A DNA stretch of 64,000 nucleotides from Oceanobacillus neutriphilus (GTDB taxonomy: Bacteria; Bacillota; Bacilli; Bacillales; Amphibacillaceae): positions 186,001 to 250,000 of the forward strand of contig NZ_BMLW01000006.1 of NCBI RefSeq assembly GCF_014645515.1, in the 5' to 3' direction. How positions within the stretch are numbered: the stretch's first letter is position 1; every line of letters starts with the position of its first letter. The notes under the pieces are model-generated. The model searched no databases, was not told the origin of the DNA, and saw only the letters and a program-made list of their open reading frames with translations. The position numbers and the translations under genes are program-made. Below are positions 48,045-62,469 of the stretch, piece by piece.

Positions 48045-48153
48045 GAGCGGCGAATATCCCGCTCGGTTCTTTAGCATCCTTTTTAATATGAACTTCTATT
48101 ATCTATAGCAATAAGACAAATGACTTTTAAAAAGTCGAGTCTTTACTATTGCT
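48045..48153 (+). promoter_or_regulatory. Structured leader of dnaA
   Basis: Two hairpins precede dnaA. One is GAGCGG / CCGCTC (48045-48050, 48059-48064). The other is a long three-part stem at 48107-48153: AGCAATA/TATTGCT, AGAC/GTCT and GACTTTT/AAAAGTC. They lie 55-160 bp before the start codon. Possible roles are terminator-attenuator of transcripts entering dnaA or a protein site. No unambiguous dnaA promoter was identified. Confidence 0.5.
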
Positions 48154-48207
48154 GTCCATCCTGACAACTATATTTCCTAACTTAGGTCGAAAGGAGTGAA
48201 AGTAACT

Positions 48208-49551
48208 TTGGAAAATATTGAAGAACTTTGGGATGCAACATTAAGCACCATCCAGGAAAAATTAAGTAAACCGAGCTTTGACACTTGGCTGAAAAACACG
48301 AAGGCCCTTCACTTAGAAAAAAATACATTGGTTATCACCGCTCCAAATGAATTTACAAAGGATTGGCTGGAAACGCAGTATACAGATTTAATTACACAGA
48401 CCTTAGAAGAAATCACTGGTTCCAATCTGAACGCCAAATTTATTATTCCTGATTCTGTAGAGGAACCATCTGATCAAAAACCGATGCCAAAACCGAATAT
48501 TGATGCTAAAACAACGGATTCTCCAAAATCGATGCTTAATGATAAATATACATTCGATACTTTTGTTATCGGCGCCGGGAACCGCTTTGCGCACGCAGCA
48601 TCTTTAGCTGTTGCCGAAGCTCCTGCCAAAGCATATAATCCATTATTTATTTATGGTGGAGTTGGTTTAGGAAAAACACATTTAATGCACGCCATTGGTC
48701 ATTATGTAAGAGAGCATAATAAAAATGCAAAAGTGGTTTATCTGACCTCTGAAAAATTTACGAATGAATTTATTAATGCCATTATGGATAACAAATCGAA
48801 TCATTTCCGCAATAAATATCGCAATATTGATGTCCTTCTTATTGATGATATTCAATTTATTGCGGGAAAAGAATCAACTCAGGAGGAATTTTTCCATACT
48901 TTTAATGCGCTGCATGAGGAAAGCAAGCAAATTATTATTTCCAGTGACCGGCCGCCAAAAGAAATTCCTACATTAGAGGATCGCTTGCGTTCGCGCTTTG
49001 AATGGGGACTGATTACGGATATTACACCTCCTGACTTAGAAACAAGAATTGCTATTTTAAATAAAAAAGCAAAAGCGGAAGGATTAGATATTCCAAATGA
49101 AGTCATGCTGTATATTGCTAATCAGATAAATACAAATATCCGGGAGCTGGAGGGCGCACTGATCCGTGTTGTCGCTTACTCTTCTTTAGTAAACCAGGAT
49201 ATCGATGCTTCTTTAGCAGCAAATGCTTTGAAGGATATTATTCCTAGTAATAAGCCAAAAGAAATTACTATTCCAGCTATCCAAGAAGTTGTAGCGGATA
49301 GATATCATATCCGGCTGGAGGATTTTCCTGCTAAAAAGCGTACCAAGTCTATTGCCTTTCCAAGACAGATTGCGATGTATTTATCTAGAGAGCTGACGGA
49401 TGCTTCTCTTCCAAAAATTGGCCAGGAATTTGGCGGAAGAGATCATACAACCGTCATTCACGCACATGAAAAAATCTCAAAGCTGCTTGAAACGGATACA
49501 GAATTAGATCGGGATATTGAAGAGTTAAAAGAAAAGCTTAAATCTTTATAA
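48208..49551 (+). CDS. dnaA: Chromosomal replication initiator DnaA
   Basis: 447-aa initiator. Domain I ([29 protein letters not shown] begins it), a short variable linker, AAA+ domain with Walker [10 protein letters not shown] and Walker [10 protein letters not shown], and domain IV with the [17 protein letters not shown]-binding signature. TTG at 48208 is the start: AAAGGAG lies 11 bases upstream and the protein then aligns with Bacillus DnaA; the GTG at 48196 overlaps that site. Flanked on both sides by DnaA boxes. Confidence 0.97.
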   Translation: MENIEELWDATLSTIQEKLSKPSFDTWLKNTKALHLEKNTLVITAPNEFTKDWLETQYTDLITQTLEEITGSNLNAKFIIPDSVEEPSDQKPMPKPNIDAKTTDSPKSMLNDKYTFDTFVIGAGNRFAHAASLAVAEAPAKAYNPLFIYGGVGLGKTHLMHAIGHYVREHNKNAKVVYLTSEKFTNEFINAIMDNKSNHFRNKYRNIDVLLIDDIQFIAGKESTQEEFFHTFNALHEESKQIIISSDRPPKEIPTLEDRLRSRFEWGLITDITPPDLETRIAILNKKAKAEGLDIPNEVMLYIANQINTNIRELEGALIRVVAYSSLVNQDIDASLAANALKDIIPSNKPKEITIPAIQEVVADRYHIRLEDFPAKKRTKSIAFPRQIAMYLSRELTDASLPKIGQEFGGRDHTTVIHAHEKISKLLETDTELDRDIEELKEKLKSL

Positions 49552-49600
49552 GCTGCATGGCTGTGTATGGTGTGTAAAGACTGAACAACATATAAACAGG

Positions 49601-49684
49601 TTATACACATGTGGAAAACTTTGATGTTTTTAATGTAATCCTACTTATCCACAGAAACCACAGCACTTATTACTATTATTACTG
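49601..49684. other. oriC, downstream region with DnaA-trio-like unwinding tract
   Basis: TTATACACA (49601-49609) and perfect TTATCCACA (49645-49653) are followed by a short GC-richer spacer and then repeated triplets TTATTACTATTATTACTG (49668-49685 approx.), which match the DnaA-trio layout of the Bacillus basal unwinding system. An AT-rich tract follows before dnaN. This is the likely strand-opening site. Confidence 0.8.
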
Positions 49685-49796
49685 TCTTTTATATTAATAA
49701 TTAATAAATAATAGAACCCTTTTTCATCAATTTAGGAAAGAATTTAAGAAACAGCTGCAGCAAGGCTTTTCTTATAAAATCAAGGAGGATATGTAC

Positions 49797-50933
49797 ATGC
49801 GTTTTACAATACAAAGAGATAAATTAATTGCTGGTGTACAGGATGTTATGAAAGCAATCTCCGCCAGAACAGTTATTCCAATATTAACTGGAATGAAAAT
49901 TGAAGTGAAACAACATGGAGTTACTTTAACAGGCAGTGATTCGGATATTTCGATTGAATCTTATATTCCAGCTGAAGATGAAGACAAAGTATATATTGAA
50001 AATATTGAAGAAGGGAGTATTGTGTTACAGGCTAAATATTTTCCAGATATTGTCCGCAAACTTCCTGAATCACAGGTTGATATTGTTGTTGATGATCAAT
50101 TTAATGTAAAAATTACTTCAGGGAAATCAGAGTTTAATTTAAATGGCCAAAGTGCGGATGAATACCCGATGCTTCCAAAGCTGCAAACAGAAAATAGCTT
50201 TGAAATGAAGATTGATTTATTAAAAAGCATGATTAAGCAAACTGTATTTGCTGTATCTACGATGGAAACAAGGCCGATTTTAACTGGTGTCAATATCAAA
50301 TTAGAAGATCAAAAACTTGTATTTACTGCAACAGACAGTCATCGTCTGGCAAAAAGAGACATTCCGGTAACAAGTACAAATGTAACTATTGAACAGGTTG
50401 TTGTACCTGGAAAAAGCTTGAATGAATTATATAAAATTTTAAATGATTCCGAGGAAACTGTGGAAATCAGTGTAACCAATAACCAGATTCTTTTCCGTAC
50501 GAAGCATTTGAATTTCTTATCCAGATTATTAGATGGAAATTATCCCGAAACCTCGAGATTAATTCCAGACCATAGTAAAACTACCATTCAAATTAAAACA
50601 ACACCGCTTTTAAGATCAATTGAACGTGCTTCTTTATTGGCAAAGGAAGAAAGAAATAATGTTGTTAAGTTTACAAGCAATGATAATGGTTTGATAGAGA
50701 TTTCAAGTAACTCTCCGGAAATCGGAAATGTAGAGGAAGAAGTAACTGCTGATAAGATTGAGGGTGAGAACTTAAAAATATCTTTCAGCTCAAAATATAT
50801 GATCGATGCGCTGAAGGCGATTGAATATGACGAAGTAGTGATTGAATTTACTGGAGCAATGCGTCCATTTGTCATTCGTCCGGCTGAAAATGATTCTATT
50901 CTTCAGTTGATTTTACCAGTAAGAACATACTAA
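49797..50933 (+). CDS. dnaN: DNA polymerase III beta sliding clamp
   Basis: 378-aa clamp subunit with three repeated clamp folds and the usual MRFTIQRDKLIAGVQDV opening. The C-terminal ILPVRTY matches the family. ATG at 49797 has GGAGG 8 bases upstream; the ATG at 49791 is only 2 bases from it and is rejected. Confidence 0.97.
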   Translation: MRFTIQRDKLIAGVQDVMKAISARTVIPILTGMKIEVKQHGVTLTGSDSDISIESYIPAEDEDKVYIENIEEGSIVLQAKYFPDIVRKLPESQVDIVVDDQFNVKITSGKSEFNLNGQSADEYPMLPKLQTENSFEMKIDLLKSMIKQTVFAVSTMETRPILTGVNIKLEDQKLVFTATDSHRLAKRDIPVTSTNVTIEQVVVPGKSLNELYKILNDSEETVEISVTNNQILFRTKHLNFLSRLLDGNYPETSRLIPDHSKTTIQIKTTPLLRSIERASLLAKEERNNVVKFTSNDNGLIEISSNSPEIGNVEEEVTADKIEGENLKISFSSKYMIDALKAIEYDEVVIEFTGAMRPFVIRPAENDSILQLILPVRTY

Positions 50934-51006
50934 GAAATATTTGTTTTTTAATGCGTTACGCGTTAAAAAGTGTTGGATCAGGGAATAAGTAAAAGTTATA
51001 CCCTGT

Positions 51007-51050
51007 AAACTAAAAGCTCTTTTAATTAAAAAGGGCTTTTTAGTTTTTTT
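51007..51050 (+). terminator. dnaN terminator
   Basis: AAACTAAAAGC.CTTTT pairs with AAAAG.GCTTTTTAGTTT around AATTA, followed by a T-run. 74 bp after the dnaN stop. Confidence 0.8.
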
Positions 51051-51074
51051 AAAGAGTAGGAAAGTATATAAGAT

Positions 51075-51245
51075 GCTGGAGATAGCCGCTCCAACGGTTT
51101 TGATGAGGTGAGTAATCGCAACCCCAGAAATACATTATGCTTTTCGTGGGCAACGCCTCAGCCTCCTCGGAAGAAGACCATTTCCTGCGGGGTCTTCACC
51201 TGTTGCTTTTCCCGTAGCGGACATCTCCTTGGCAAGAACACAAGT
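51075..51245. repeat. Repeat E: decayed GC-rich intergenic repeat between dnaN and yaaA
   Basis: GC-richer than its flanks, with short inverted repeats GAAGACC (51173-51179) / GGTCTTC (51191-51197) and GGAG..CTCC at its left end. Phrases such as GGGCAACGCCTCAGCCTCCTCGG (in part) and CCTGCGGGGTCTTCACCTG are of the kind repeated across Bacillaceae genomes (recollection). Non-coding; the rest of the 757-bp gap, to 51690, shows nothing recognised. Confidence 0.5.
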
Positions 51246-51690
51246 GATTTTCTTGGTTTTTCTTAGAGAAAGGAAGTCTGTCCACATTTTTTCTGATCAT
51301 CAGGAAAAAATAGAATGTTCCCCGTGGATAAAACTTTATCGGAAAAATCGCAATGTCCAGATACCCACGCTGAACATTTGAGACAATTCAACTGAAAAAA
51401 GGACAATTTTAATCTTAATAAGTTTAAATTCGCCTTTTGGTTATTTCATTTTTTACAAGCCCTTTTAAAAAACAACATAAAACGCGCTCTAAGAAGAGAA
51501 GAGAGAAATAAGAATGCCCCCATTAAAAAAGTCTAAAAAACGCTAAGACATATCTTTTTGTAATTATTTGAGGCCTTTCCTTCCTTTTTTAATCAATTTT
51601 TAGTAAAATAGAAAATAGAAGAAATAATATACGTGTCTGTATTCACTTTTATAAGGCAGACAAAACAAATAGAAAGTATTTGGTGATATC

Positions 51691-51912
51691 ATGCATGAGC
51701 AGATAAAGATAGATACGGAATATATTACGCTTGGGCAATGTGTCAAGCTGATTAATTTTTTGGATTCTGGTGGAATGGTCAAAGCATATCTTCAAGATGT
51801 AGGAGCTGTGGTAAATGGAGAACGTGAACATCGCCGCGGGAGAAAGTTATATCCGGAAGATGTCCTTGAAATAGATGAGATAGGATCCTTTGTCATTTTC
51901 AAAGAGGAATAA
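51691..51912 (+). CDS. yaaA: S4-domain RNA-binding protein YaaA (RlbA)
   Basis: 73-aa S4-like protein with the core ITLGQCVKLINFLDSGGMVK and GAVVNGEREHRRGRKLYPED. Always found between dnaN and recF in bacilli and thought to act in ribosome biogenesis. Ribosome site is weak (GGTGAT). 3 bp before recF. Confidence 0.93.
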   Translation: MHEQIKIDTEYITLGQCVKLINFLDSGGMVKAYLQDVGAVVNGEREHRRGRKLYPEDVLEIDEIGSFVIFKEE

Positions 51913-51915
51913 AGA

Positions 51916-53040
51916 ATGCATATTGAACAGTTAAAATTGACCAATTACCGCAATTATGAAGCATTGGATATCACATTTGATGATAAGATTAATGTCATCA
52001 TTGGAGAAAATGCTCAGGGAAAAACCAATCTGATGGAAGCAATTTATGTACTCTCATTTACCCGTTCTCATCGGACAATGCGGGAAAAAGAGCTCATACG
52101 CTGGGACTCAGATTATGCTACAATAGAGGGCAGGATTACAAAAAGGAATCAGTCCATCCCCCTGCAAATCTCCATTTCCTCTAAAGGAAAAAAAGCAAAA
52201 ATAAATCATTTGGAGCAGCACCGGTTAAGTGATTATATTGGTGCGGTTAATGTGGTTATGTTTGCGCCGGAGGATTTAACGATTGTTAAAGGAGCTCCGC
52301 AGATTCGCCGTCGTTTTATGGATATGGAATTAGGTCAGATCCAGCCAACCTATATCTACCATTTATCCCAATATCAAAAAATACTGAAGCAAAGAAACCA
52401 TTTATTAAAGCAGCTGCAACGTCAGAGCAGTGCTGATGAAACTATGTTGGATGTATTGACAGACCAACTGGTTGAGCATGCTTCTTTTTTGTTGGAGAGA
52501 CGATTTGTTTACCTTGACCTGCTGAGAAAATGGGCAGGACCTATTCATGAAGGAATCAGCCGTAATCTAGAAAACTTGGAAATTAAATATGATGCGACAA
52601 TAAAGGTATCAGAAGACGCAAATAAGGAAAAAATAACTACTAACTATGAAGATTCCTTTAAGGAGGTCCGAAAAAAAGAAATCGAACGCGGCACCACATT
52701 GATTGGTCCGCACAGAGATGACCTTATCTTTTTTGTGAATGGCAAGGATGTCCAAACGTATGGTTCACAAGGGCAGCAAAGAACGACTGCCTTGTCCATT
52801 AAATTGGCTGAGATAGAATTGATTTATCAGGAAGTGGGTGAATATCCGATTCTTTTACTTGATGATGTATTAAGTGAACTGGACGATTACCGCCAGTCTC
52901 ACCTATTAAATACGATTCAGGGAAAAGTGCAGACATTTGTTTCAACAACGAATGTCGACGGTATTCATCATGAAACGTTGAAAAATGCAGAGTTATTTTA
53001 TGTTCATCAAGGTATCGCAACAAATAAAAAAGAATCGTAA
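51916..53040 (+). CDS. recF: DNA replication/repair protein RecF
   Basis: 374-aa SMC-like ATPase. Walker [10 protein letters not shown], an ABC-type signature region ([18 protein letters not shown]) and Walker [12 protein letters not shown]. Loads RecA at gaps with RecO/R. GAGGAAT, from the end of yaaA, serves as ribosome site. Confidence 0.97.
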   Translation: MHIEQLKLTNYRNYEALDITFDDKINVIIGENAQGKTNLMEAIYVLSFTRSHRTMREKELIRWDSDYATIEGRITKRNQSIPLQISISSKGKKAKINHLEQHRLSDYIGAVNVVMFAPEDLTIVKGAPQIRRRFMDMELGQIQPTYIYHLSQYQKILKQRNHLLKQLQRQSSADETMLDVLTDQLVEHASFLLERRFVYLDLLRKWAGPIHEGISRNLENLEIKYDATIKVSEDANKEKITTNYEDSFKEVRKKEIERGTTLIGPHRDDLIFFVNGKDVQTYGSQGQQRTTALSIKLAEIELIYQEVGEYPILLLDDVLSELDDYRQSHLLNTIQGKVQTFVSTTNVDGIHHETLKNAELFYVHQGIATNKKES

Positions 53041-53118
53041 TCTGCTGCTGTTTTAAGGTAAATGTGCAGTGTAAGAATGGAAGAAGTCTGATTAAACGAA
53101 GAAAGGAAGCGATTGATC

Positions 53119-53391
53119 GTGTTCATCCACATTGGCAATGATAATGTTATCCGGTCCCGGGAGGTCATTGCGATAATTGATTACGATTTATATACAAATG
53201 CATCAGGAATGTATCAGATGATACAGGAATGGAAGCAGAAGGATAGAGTTTCCGGTCCCGAAAAAAAGGCAAAATCCATTATGATTACAGAAAATCGTAT
53301 TTTTTTCAGTACCTTATCGGTAGCTACTTTAAGAAAGCGGTCAGGTATTTTAACAACAATCAGTAATTTAGAAGATTATTATGAAGAATAA
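53119..53391 (+). CDS. remB: Extracellular matrix regulator RemB (YaaB)
   Basis: 90-aa DUF370-type protein, VFIHIGNDNVIRSREVIAIIDYD start and SIMITENRIFFSTLSVATLRKR core. In B. subtilis the homologue affects biofilm matrix genes. GTG at 53119 is preferred because the protein then starts like RemB; TTG at 53113 is an alternative. Between recF and gyrB as in B. subtilis. Confidence 0.88.
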   Translation: MFIHIGNDNVIRSREVIAIIDYDLYTNASGMYQMIQEWKQKDRVSGPEKKAKSIMITENRIFFSTLSVATLRKRSGILTTISNLEDYYEE

Positions 53392-53507
53392 GTCTGAACA
53401 GCAAAAATTAAGAGATTCCAGATGCACGATGATGCAGAACAATCTCTTTTAAATATAAAACGAAACTTCCTTCAGTGGAAGTTTTACAGACGGTTATCCG
53501 TGATTAA

Positions 53508-55472
<1,965 letters not shown>

Positions 55473-55514
55473 GGGAAATCACTGAAATAATAGTGATTGG
55501 GAGGTTATTAGACT

Positions 55515-58037
55515 ATGGCAGAGGAAAATCGTCCGAGTGTCCAGGAAATAAATATAAGTAAAGAGATGCGTACATCCTTCTTGGATTATGCGATGAGTGT
55601 TATCGTAGCAAGAGCATTACCCGATGTTCGTGATGGAATGAAGCCCGTCCATCGTCGTATTCTTTACGCAATGAATGATCTGGGAATGCACTCTGACAAA
55701 GCATTTAAAAAATCAGCACGTATCGTTGGAGAGGTTATTGGTAAGTACCATCCACATGGTGATTCGGCTGTTTATGAGACAATGGTAAGAATGGCACAGG
55801 ATTTCAGTTATCGATATATGCTTGTGGACGGGCACGGGAACTTTGGTTCCGTCGATGGCGATTCGGCAGCGGCAATGCGTTATACTGAAGCACGTATGTC
55901 CAAGATTTCTATGGAGCTCCTTCGTGATATTAATAAAGACACGATCGACTACCAGGACAACTATGATGGTGCTGAACGTGAACCGGTCGTGTTCCCGGCA
56001 CGATTCCCTAATTTACTTGTTAACGGAACATCGGGAATTGCAGTTGGGATGGCAACGAATATTCCACCGCATCATTTAGGTGAAACGATTGATGCTGTAC
56101 TGGCTGTAAGTAAAAATCCGGATATAACAGTAGATGAAATTATGGAAAGCTATCTTCCTGGTCCAGATTTCCCTACGGCAGGTCAAATCTTGGGAAGAAG
56201 TGGTATCCGCAAAGCCTATGAAACAGGAAAAGGATCTATCACAATCCGTGCCAAAAGCAATATTGAGCAGGGTAAAAATGATAAAGAAACGATTATTGTG
56301 ACAGAGCTTCCTTACCAGGTGAACAAAGCTAAGCTTATTGAAAAAATAGCTGAACTTGTCCGTGATAAAAAAATTGATGGTATCACAGATCTTCGTGATG
56401 AATCTGACCGTAATGGGATGCGGGTTGTAATAGAGCTGAGAAGAGATGCAAATGCGAATGTGGTATTGAATAATTTATATAAGCATACTTCGTTGCAAAC
56501 AACTTTTGGTATTAATATGCTTGCTCTTGTTGACGGGCGTCCAAAAGTATTAACGATTAAACAATGCTTAGAATACTATTTAGAGCATCAAAAAGAAATT
56601 ATCAAGCGCCGTACAGCGTTTGAGTTAAATAAAGCGGAAGCACGCGCACATATTCTTGAAGGCTTGCGTATTGCGCTTGATCATTTGGATGAGGTTATTT
56701 CCTTAATCCGTAATTCCAAAACAGCAGATATAGCAAGAGAAGGTTTAATCGAACGCTTTGAGTTGTCTGAAAAACAGGCCCAGGCAATTCTTGATATGCG
56801 TCTGCAGCGTTTAACAGGCTTAGAACGCGAAAAGATTGAAGAAGAATACAAAGAGCTTCAGGCATTAATTGCTGAGTTAAAAGCAATCTTAGCTGACGAA
56901 GAAAAAGTATTGGAAATCATTCGTGAAGAGCTTATTGAAGTTAAAGAGAAGTTTCGTGATGACCGCCGTACAGAAATTGTTGCGGGCGGGGCAGGTTTCT
57001 TTGAGGATGAAGATCTTATTCCTGTAGAGAATATCGTTATCACGCTGACACACCAGGGTTATATTAAACGATTACCGGCGTCTACGTATCGTACGCAGCG
57101 CCGCGGCGGCCGCGGTATTCAGGGGATGGGAACGAATGAGGATGACTTTGTAGAGCATCTTGTATCTACCTCAACCCATGATACGGTTCTATTCTTTACG
57201 AACAAAGGGAAGGTTTATAAAACAAAAGGATATGAGGTTCCTGAGTTTAGCCGTACTGCCAAAGGCATCCCGATTATTAATTTGCTTCAGGTAGAAAAAG
57301 GAGAATGGGTCAATGCAGTTATCTCTGTATCTGAGTTTGATGAAGACCACTTCCTGTTCTTTACAACGAAGTACGGGATTGCGAAACGTACCTCCCTTGA
57401 AAAATTCAAAAACATCCGCAAAGGGGGCCTCATTGCTGTAAATCTTCGGGAAGAGGATGAATTAATTTCTGTTCGTATGACCGATGGCGAAAAAGAAATT
57501 ATGATTGCTACGAAAAATGGCTATTTGATCCGCTTTGAAGAAGAGCAGATGCGCCCAATGGGAAGAACAGCGGCAGGAGTAAAAGGAATTTCCCTTCGTG
57601 AGGATGATGAAGTAGTCTCCATGGAGATTATGGAAGAAGGTTCTAAAATTCTTCATGTAACAAGTAAAGGGTTTGGAAAGCAGACACCAGAAGATGAATA
57701 TCGCCGTATCAACCGCGGAGGTAAGGGTGTATTTACTTGTAAGCTTGATGAGAAAACAGGACATGTTGTTGCTGTGAAGGCTACCCATGGTGATGAAGAT
57801 TTGATGGTTATTACCGCCCAGGGCGTGCTTATTCGAATTCAGGTATCCGATATTTCTCAAACTGGCAGAAACACCAAAGGAGTGCACTTGATTCGTCTGC
57901 AGGATGATGAAGAAGTTGCAACTGTAGCCCGGATTGAGAAAGAAGAAGATATAGTCGAAGAAGCAGAACAAGCTGAGCAGGAAGAGCAAACAGAAGTATC
58001 TGAGGGGAATAACGAAGCGGATGATAATAACGAGTAA
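55515..58037 (+). CDS. gyrA: DNA gyrase subunit A
   Basis: 840-aa breakage-reunion subunit. The quinolone-resistance region reads [16 protein letters not shown], with the sensitive-type Ser and Glu. The catalytic Tyr lies in [12 protein letters not shown]. The C-terminal beta-pinwheel contains a GyrA-box-like QRRGGRG motif. The tail is strongly acidic (about the last 30 residues). GGGAGG precedes the ATG. Ends at a bidirectional terminator; no rRNA operon follows, unlike B. subtilis. Confidence 0.97.
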   Translation: MAEENRPSVQEINISKEMRTSFLDYAMSVIVARALPDVRDGMKPVHRRILYAMNDLGMHSDKAFKKSARIVGEVIGKYHPHGDSAVYETMVRMAQDFSYRYMLVDGHGNFGSVDGDSAAAMRYTEARMSKISMELLRDINKDTIDYQDNYDGAEREPVVFPARFPNLLVNGTSGIAVGMATNIPPHHLGETIDAVLAVSKNPDITVDEIMESYLPGPDFPTAGQILGRSGIRKAYETGKGSITIRAKSNIEQGKNDKETIIVTELPYQVNKAKLIEKIAELVRDKKIDGITDLRDESDRNGMRVVIELRRDANANVVLNNLYKHTSLQTTFGINMLALVDGRPKVLTIKQCLEYYLEHQKEIIKRRTAFELNKAEARAHILEGLRIALDHLDEVISLIRNSKTADIAREGLIERFELSEKQAQAILDMRLQRLTGLEREKIEEEYKELQALIAELKAILADEEKVLEIIREELIEVKEKFRDDRRTEIVAGGAGFFEDEDLIPVENIVITLTHQGYIKRLPASTYRTQRRGGRGIQGMGTNEDDFVEHLVSTSTHDTVLFFTNKGKVYKTKGYEVPEFSRTAKGIPIINLLQVEKGEWVNAVISVSEFDEDHFLFFTTKYGIAKRTSLEKFKNIRKGGLIAVNLREEDELISVRMTDGEKEIMIATKNGYLIRFEEEQMRPMGRTAAGVKGISLREDDEVVSMEIMEEGSKILHVTSKGFGKQTPEDEYRRINRGGKGVFTCKLDEKTGHVVAVKATHGDEDLMVITAQGVLIRIQVSDISQTGRNTKGVHLIRLQDDEEVATVARIEKEEDIVEEAEQAEQEEQTEVSEGNNEADDNNE

Positions 58038-58083
58038 CAGGCAAGCTTTTTAGTCTATGTTGTTATCAAATGATGCTATAAAG

Positions 58084-58130
58084 AAAATCAGCCGCCTGGC
58101 TATGGAATATAGCTTGGCGGCTGATTTTTT
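58084..58130. terminator. Bidirectional terminator, gyrA / yaaC
   Basis: AAATCAGCCGCC / GGCGGCTGATTT stem with inner GGCTAT-like/ATAGCT pairing, A-rich left and T-rich right flanks, between convergent genes. Confidence 0.9.
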
Positions 58131-58137
58131 ATTTATC

Positions 58138-59076
58138 CTAAAAATTTTGCAATAAACACTGGCTGATAAGAGCTGGTGTTTTTTGCTGTGTTATTTTCAA
58201 AAATTGTTGAATAAGCGGATACTCCCGATCTGCCTTCATTTGAATAAGCTCTCCCCACCACTCTGTCTCATATCGGCAAATCATACTTAAATTAAACAGA
58301 AGTAGATAATGTACCAGAATCTCAGAATAAGGGAAATAGTCTGCTCTCGCTGCTGGAAAATAAATAAATTCGTTATGCAAATGATAACGAAAAGGCCCAT
58401 GCCAATCTTTGACGGATTCTGTCAGATAAAGCTGCAACTCCCCCTCTTTTTGCTGAATATCCCCGATAGGAGGTAAAAATGGGCGAATGCGCTCTACGAA
58501 TGTATCTTCCTTTAAATGAAATCCATCCAAAACACTATCTGGGAAGCTAAGCAGTTTACTCTCCTTCTCCCCAACAATAATCATGGGCTTTTCTTTGTAA
58601 AAGCTCCAGATATTATTTAATTCTGGAATAGAGCGCAACAGCAGCTGCATCGAAACACGATTTAAGGGAAAAGGATGATGAGAAAATAAATAACGGCTGA
58701 CATAGGGAAATAAACCCTGCTGCTGAATTTTGACTTCATCCTCGATAAAACGATAATCTTTGCGCTTTCTTTTCCGGGCTGTCAGGCCGTGTGCGAGTAC
58801 AGCTGTCGTTTCCGGATAATCAGGACGTTTTGTCAGCAGCCAGCCTTTTAAAAGATGTATCATTCCATAAAAAGAAAGGACAGGCTGGACCAGAATACTG
58901 CTCCTTTGGCTGGATTCCATAAAACGGCTTCCATTACTGATATAGTGTATGAAAGCAGAACTGTTTTGATAGCTTTTTGTTTTCCTATCATCCTGAGATT
59001 GATAACTTTTTTCTAAATAATTTTGCGCGTTTTCTTCCGCGGTTAAAAATGAATAAATTTCTTCATAAGGTATCAT
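58138..59076 (-). CDS. yaaC: YaaC family protein
   Basis: 312-aa soluble protein of the YaaC family, recognised from length, position (convergent with gyrA, divergent from guaB) and the start IPYEEIYSFLTAEENAQNYL. Mostly alpha-helical, basic C-terminus, no signal or catalytic motif seen. Function unknown. Transcribed head-on to replication, as in B. subtilis. Confidence 0.85.
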   Translation of the reverse strand: MIPYEEIYSFLTAEENAQNYLEKSYQSQDDRKTKSYQNSSAFIHYISNGSRFMESSQRSSILVQPVLSFYGMIHLLKGWLLTKRPDYPETTAVLAHGLTARKRKRKDYRFIEDEVKIQQQGLFPYVSRYLFSHHPFPLNRVSMQLLLRSIPELNNIWSFYKEKPMIIVGEKESKLLSFPDSVLDGFHLKEDTFVERIRPFLPPIGDIQQKEGELQLYLTESVKDWHGPFRYHLHNEFIYFPAARADYFPYSEILVHYLLLFNLSMICRYETEWWGELIQMKADREYPLIQQFLKITQQKTPALISQCLLQNF

Positions 59077-59309
59077 TCCTCCAGCTCCATAACTATTTAA
59101 ATATTTTGAATCTATCTTCTATTTGTACTTATATGTAGGGTGCTTGAAAAAGCTTAAAAGATAGAGTAATGTAAGTAAAAATAGATATTTGCTACTACTT
59201 TCACAAAGGCGGTATTTTTTAGCAGTTTCTCCGATATCGTATGAAGATATACCTTGAAAACTGTATAGCATCTGCAAAATGAAGTGAAACTATGTTGTAA
59301 ATTCAATGA

Positions 59310-60800
<1,491 letters not shown>

Positions 60801-60844
60801 TGAATTGAATTTCATCTGATGACAAATTTGTGTCATACGGTCAT

Positions 60845-60884
60845 AAAAAAAATAGATAGAGGATGTTGCTCTATCTATTTTTTT
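60845..60884 (+). terminator. guaB terminator
   Basis: AAAAAATAGATAGAG / CTCTATCTATTTTTT stem with a 7-base loop and T-run. Confidence 0.92.
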
Positions 60885-61071
60885 ATATGTTTTTATGGTA
60901 AAATGTGAAGCGTGCTTAGCAGAATACATAGAACTTATCACAGTGCTGCGCTTTTGGGTGGGAAGAGTAATTTTACAAGCCATATTCAGTGAGAAAAAGA
61001 GCGGAAAAAGTCACAAAATAAAGTGTCGTTTTATGTAAACAAGCTATATTATTAAACGGAGGTACGGAAAT

Positions 61072-62409
61072 GTGAGAAAGTCTATGAGTAAATTATTTCT
61101 TTTGGTGGCTGCAGCAGCGCTTGTCTTGACATCTTTAGGAACACCAGCCATGTCTGTTTATGCAGAGGAATTAGATCTAGAGGCAGAATCAGCAATTTTA
61201 GTGGATGCAGAAACGGGTAAAATTTTATACGCAAGAGACCCGGATGTGGCATTGCCTCCTGCTAGCATGACAAAAATGATGACAGAATATCTTGTTTGGG
61301 AAGCAATTGAAAACGGGGATATTTCTTGGGATACAACAACACAAATTAGTGATTACGCATATAGTATATCCGCAAATGGTGATTTTTCAGGTGTCGGATT
61401 AACGCAGCAAAAAGACTATACGGTAAAAGAATTATATGAAGCAATGGCCATTAATTCGGATAATGCAACAACGATTGCATTGGCTGAATTAATTGCAGGA
61501 TCTGAAAGTGAATTTGTTACATTGATGAATGAAAAGGGCGAAGAATTAGGTCTTCAGGAATATAAATTTGTCAATTCAACAGGGTTAGATAATGAGAGTT
61601 TAGGGGATAACTATCCTGAAGGAACCAGCCCAAATGATACAAACCTGTTGTCATCCCGTGCAGCAGCAATTTTAGCGACAGCTTTAGTGAATGACTACCC
61701 AGAAGCATTGGAAATATCCAGTATACCGAGTACGGAATTTGACGGGCAGGAAATTGATAACTGGAATTATATGCTGGATCATGATTCTGTGAACTTGGAA
61801 CAATACTATTATGAAGGTGTAGATGGTTTGAAAACGGGTCATACAGACCTTGCCGGTTATGCTTTTACAGGAACAGCAGAACGTGATGGAAGGCGTCTTA
61901 TCACTGTTGTTATGAAAACATCCAGTACGGAAAAACGCTTTGAAGAAACTGCAAAGCTGCTGGATTATGGATTTGACCAATTTGAAACAAAAGAATTATT
62001 TCCTGCAGGATATCAAGAGGAAGGCGAAGAAACCATTCCTGTCGCAAAAGGAAAAGATAAAGAAGTAAATATTGGTATTAATAATGCTATTCAGGTTCCT
62101 GTAAAATCAGGTGAGGAAGAGCTGTATCATTTAGAGTATACGTTAGATGAAGATAAGCTGAACAATAATGGTGAACTGGAAGCTCCAGTAGAAGCAGATG
62201 AAGTAATAGGAACAGTTAACGTCGTCTATGATGGAGAAGAAGAAGACTTTGGTTACATTTCAGACGAAGCTAGTGAGGAAAGCTACGAATTAGTAGCCAT
62301 GGATTCTGTTGAAAAAGCCAATTGGTTTATGCTTACTTTACAATCCATAGGTGATTTCTTCGTAAATATGTTCCAGGGAGCATACAACTGGGTGAAAGGA
62401 CTTTTTTAA
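61072..62409 (+). CDS. dacA: D-alanyl-D-alanine carboxypeptidase (PBP5 type)
   Basis: 445-aa penicillin-binding protein trimming peptidoglycan pentapeptides. Signal peptide (cleavage near SVYAEE), SxxK in PASMTKMM with the catalytic Ser, SDN triad in INSDNAT, KTG in GLKTGHT, then a beta domain and a C-terminal amphipathic helix (WFMLTLQSIGDFFVNMFQ) for membrane attachment. The mature domain is markedly acidic. GTG at 61072 with GGAGG 9 bases upstream. Same place as B. subtilis dacA. Confidence 0.95.
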   Translation: MRKSMSKLFLLVAAAALVLTSLGTPAMSVYAEELDLEAESAILVDAETGKILYARDPDVALPPASMTKMMTEYLVWEAIENGDISWDTTTQISDYAYSISANGDFSGVGLTQQKDYTVKELYEAMAINSDNATTIALAELIAGSESEFVTLMNEKGEELGLQEYKFVNSTGLDNESLGDNYPEGTSPNDTNLLSSRAAAILATALVNDYPEALEISSIPSTEFDGQEIDNWNYMLDHDSVNLEQYYYEGVDGLKTGHTDLAGYAFTGTAERDGRRLITVVMKTSSTEKRFEETAKLLDYGFDQFETKELFPAGYQEEGEETIPVAKGKDKEVNIGINNAIQVPVKSGEEELYHLEYTLDEDKLNNNGELEAPVEADEVIGTVNVVYDGEEEDFGYISDEASEESYELVAMDSVEKANWFMLTLQSIGDFFVNMFQGAYNWVKGLF

Positions 62410-62469
62410 TTAATTTCTCCAGAAACCTTGCATCCTGATATGAAATAGCTTATGATATACAATAATTCA

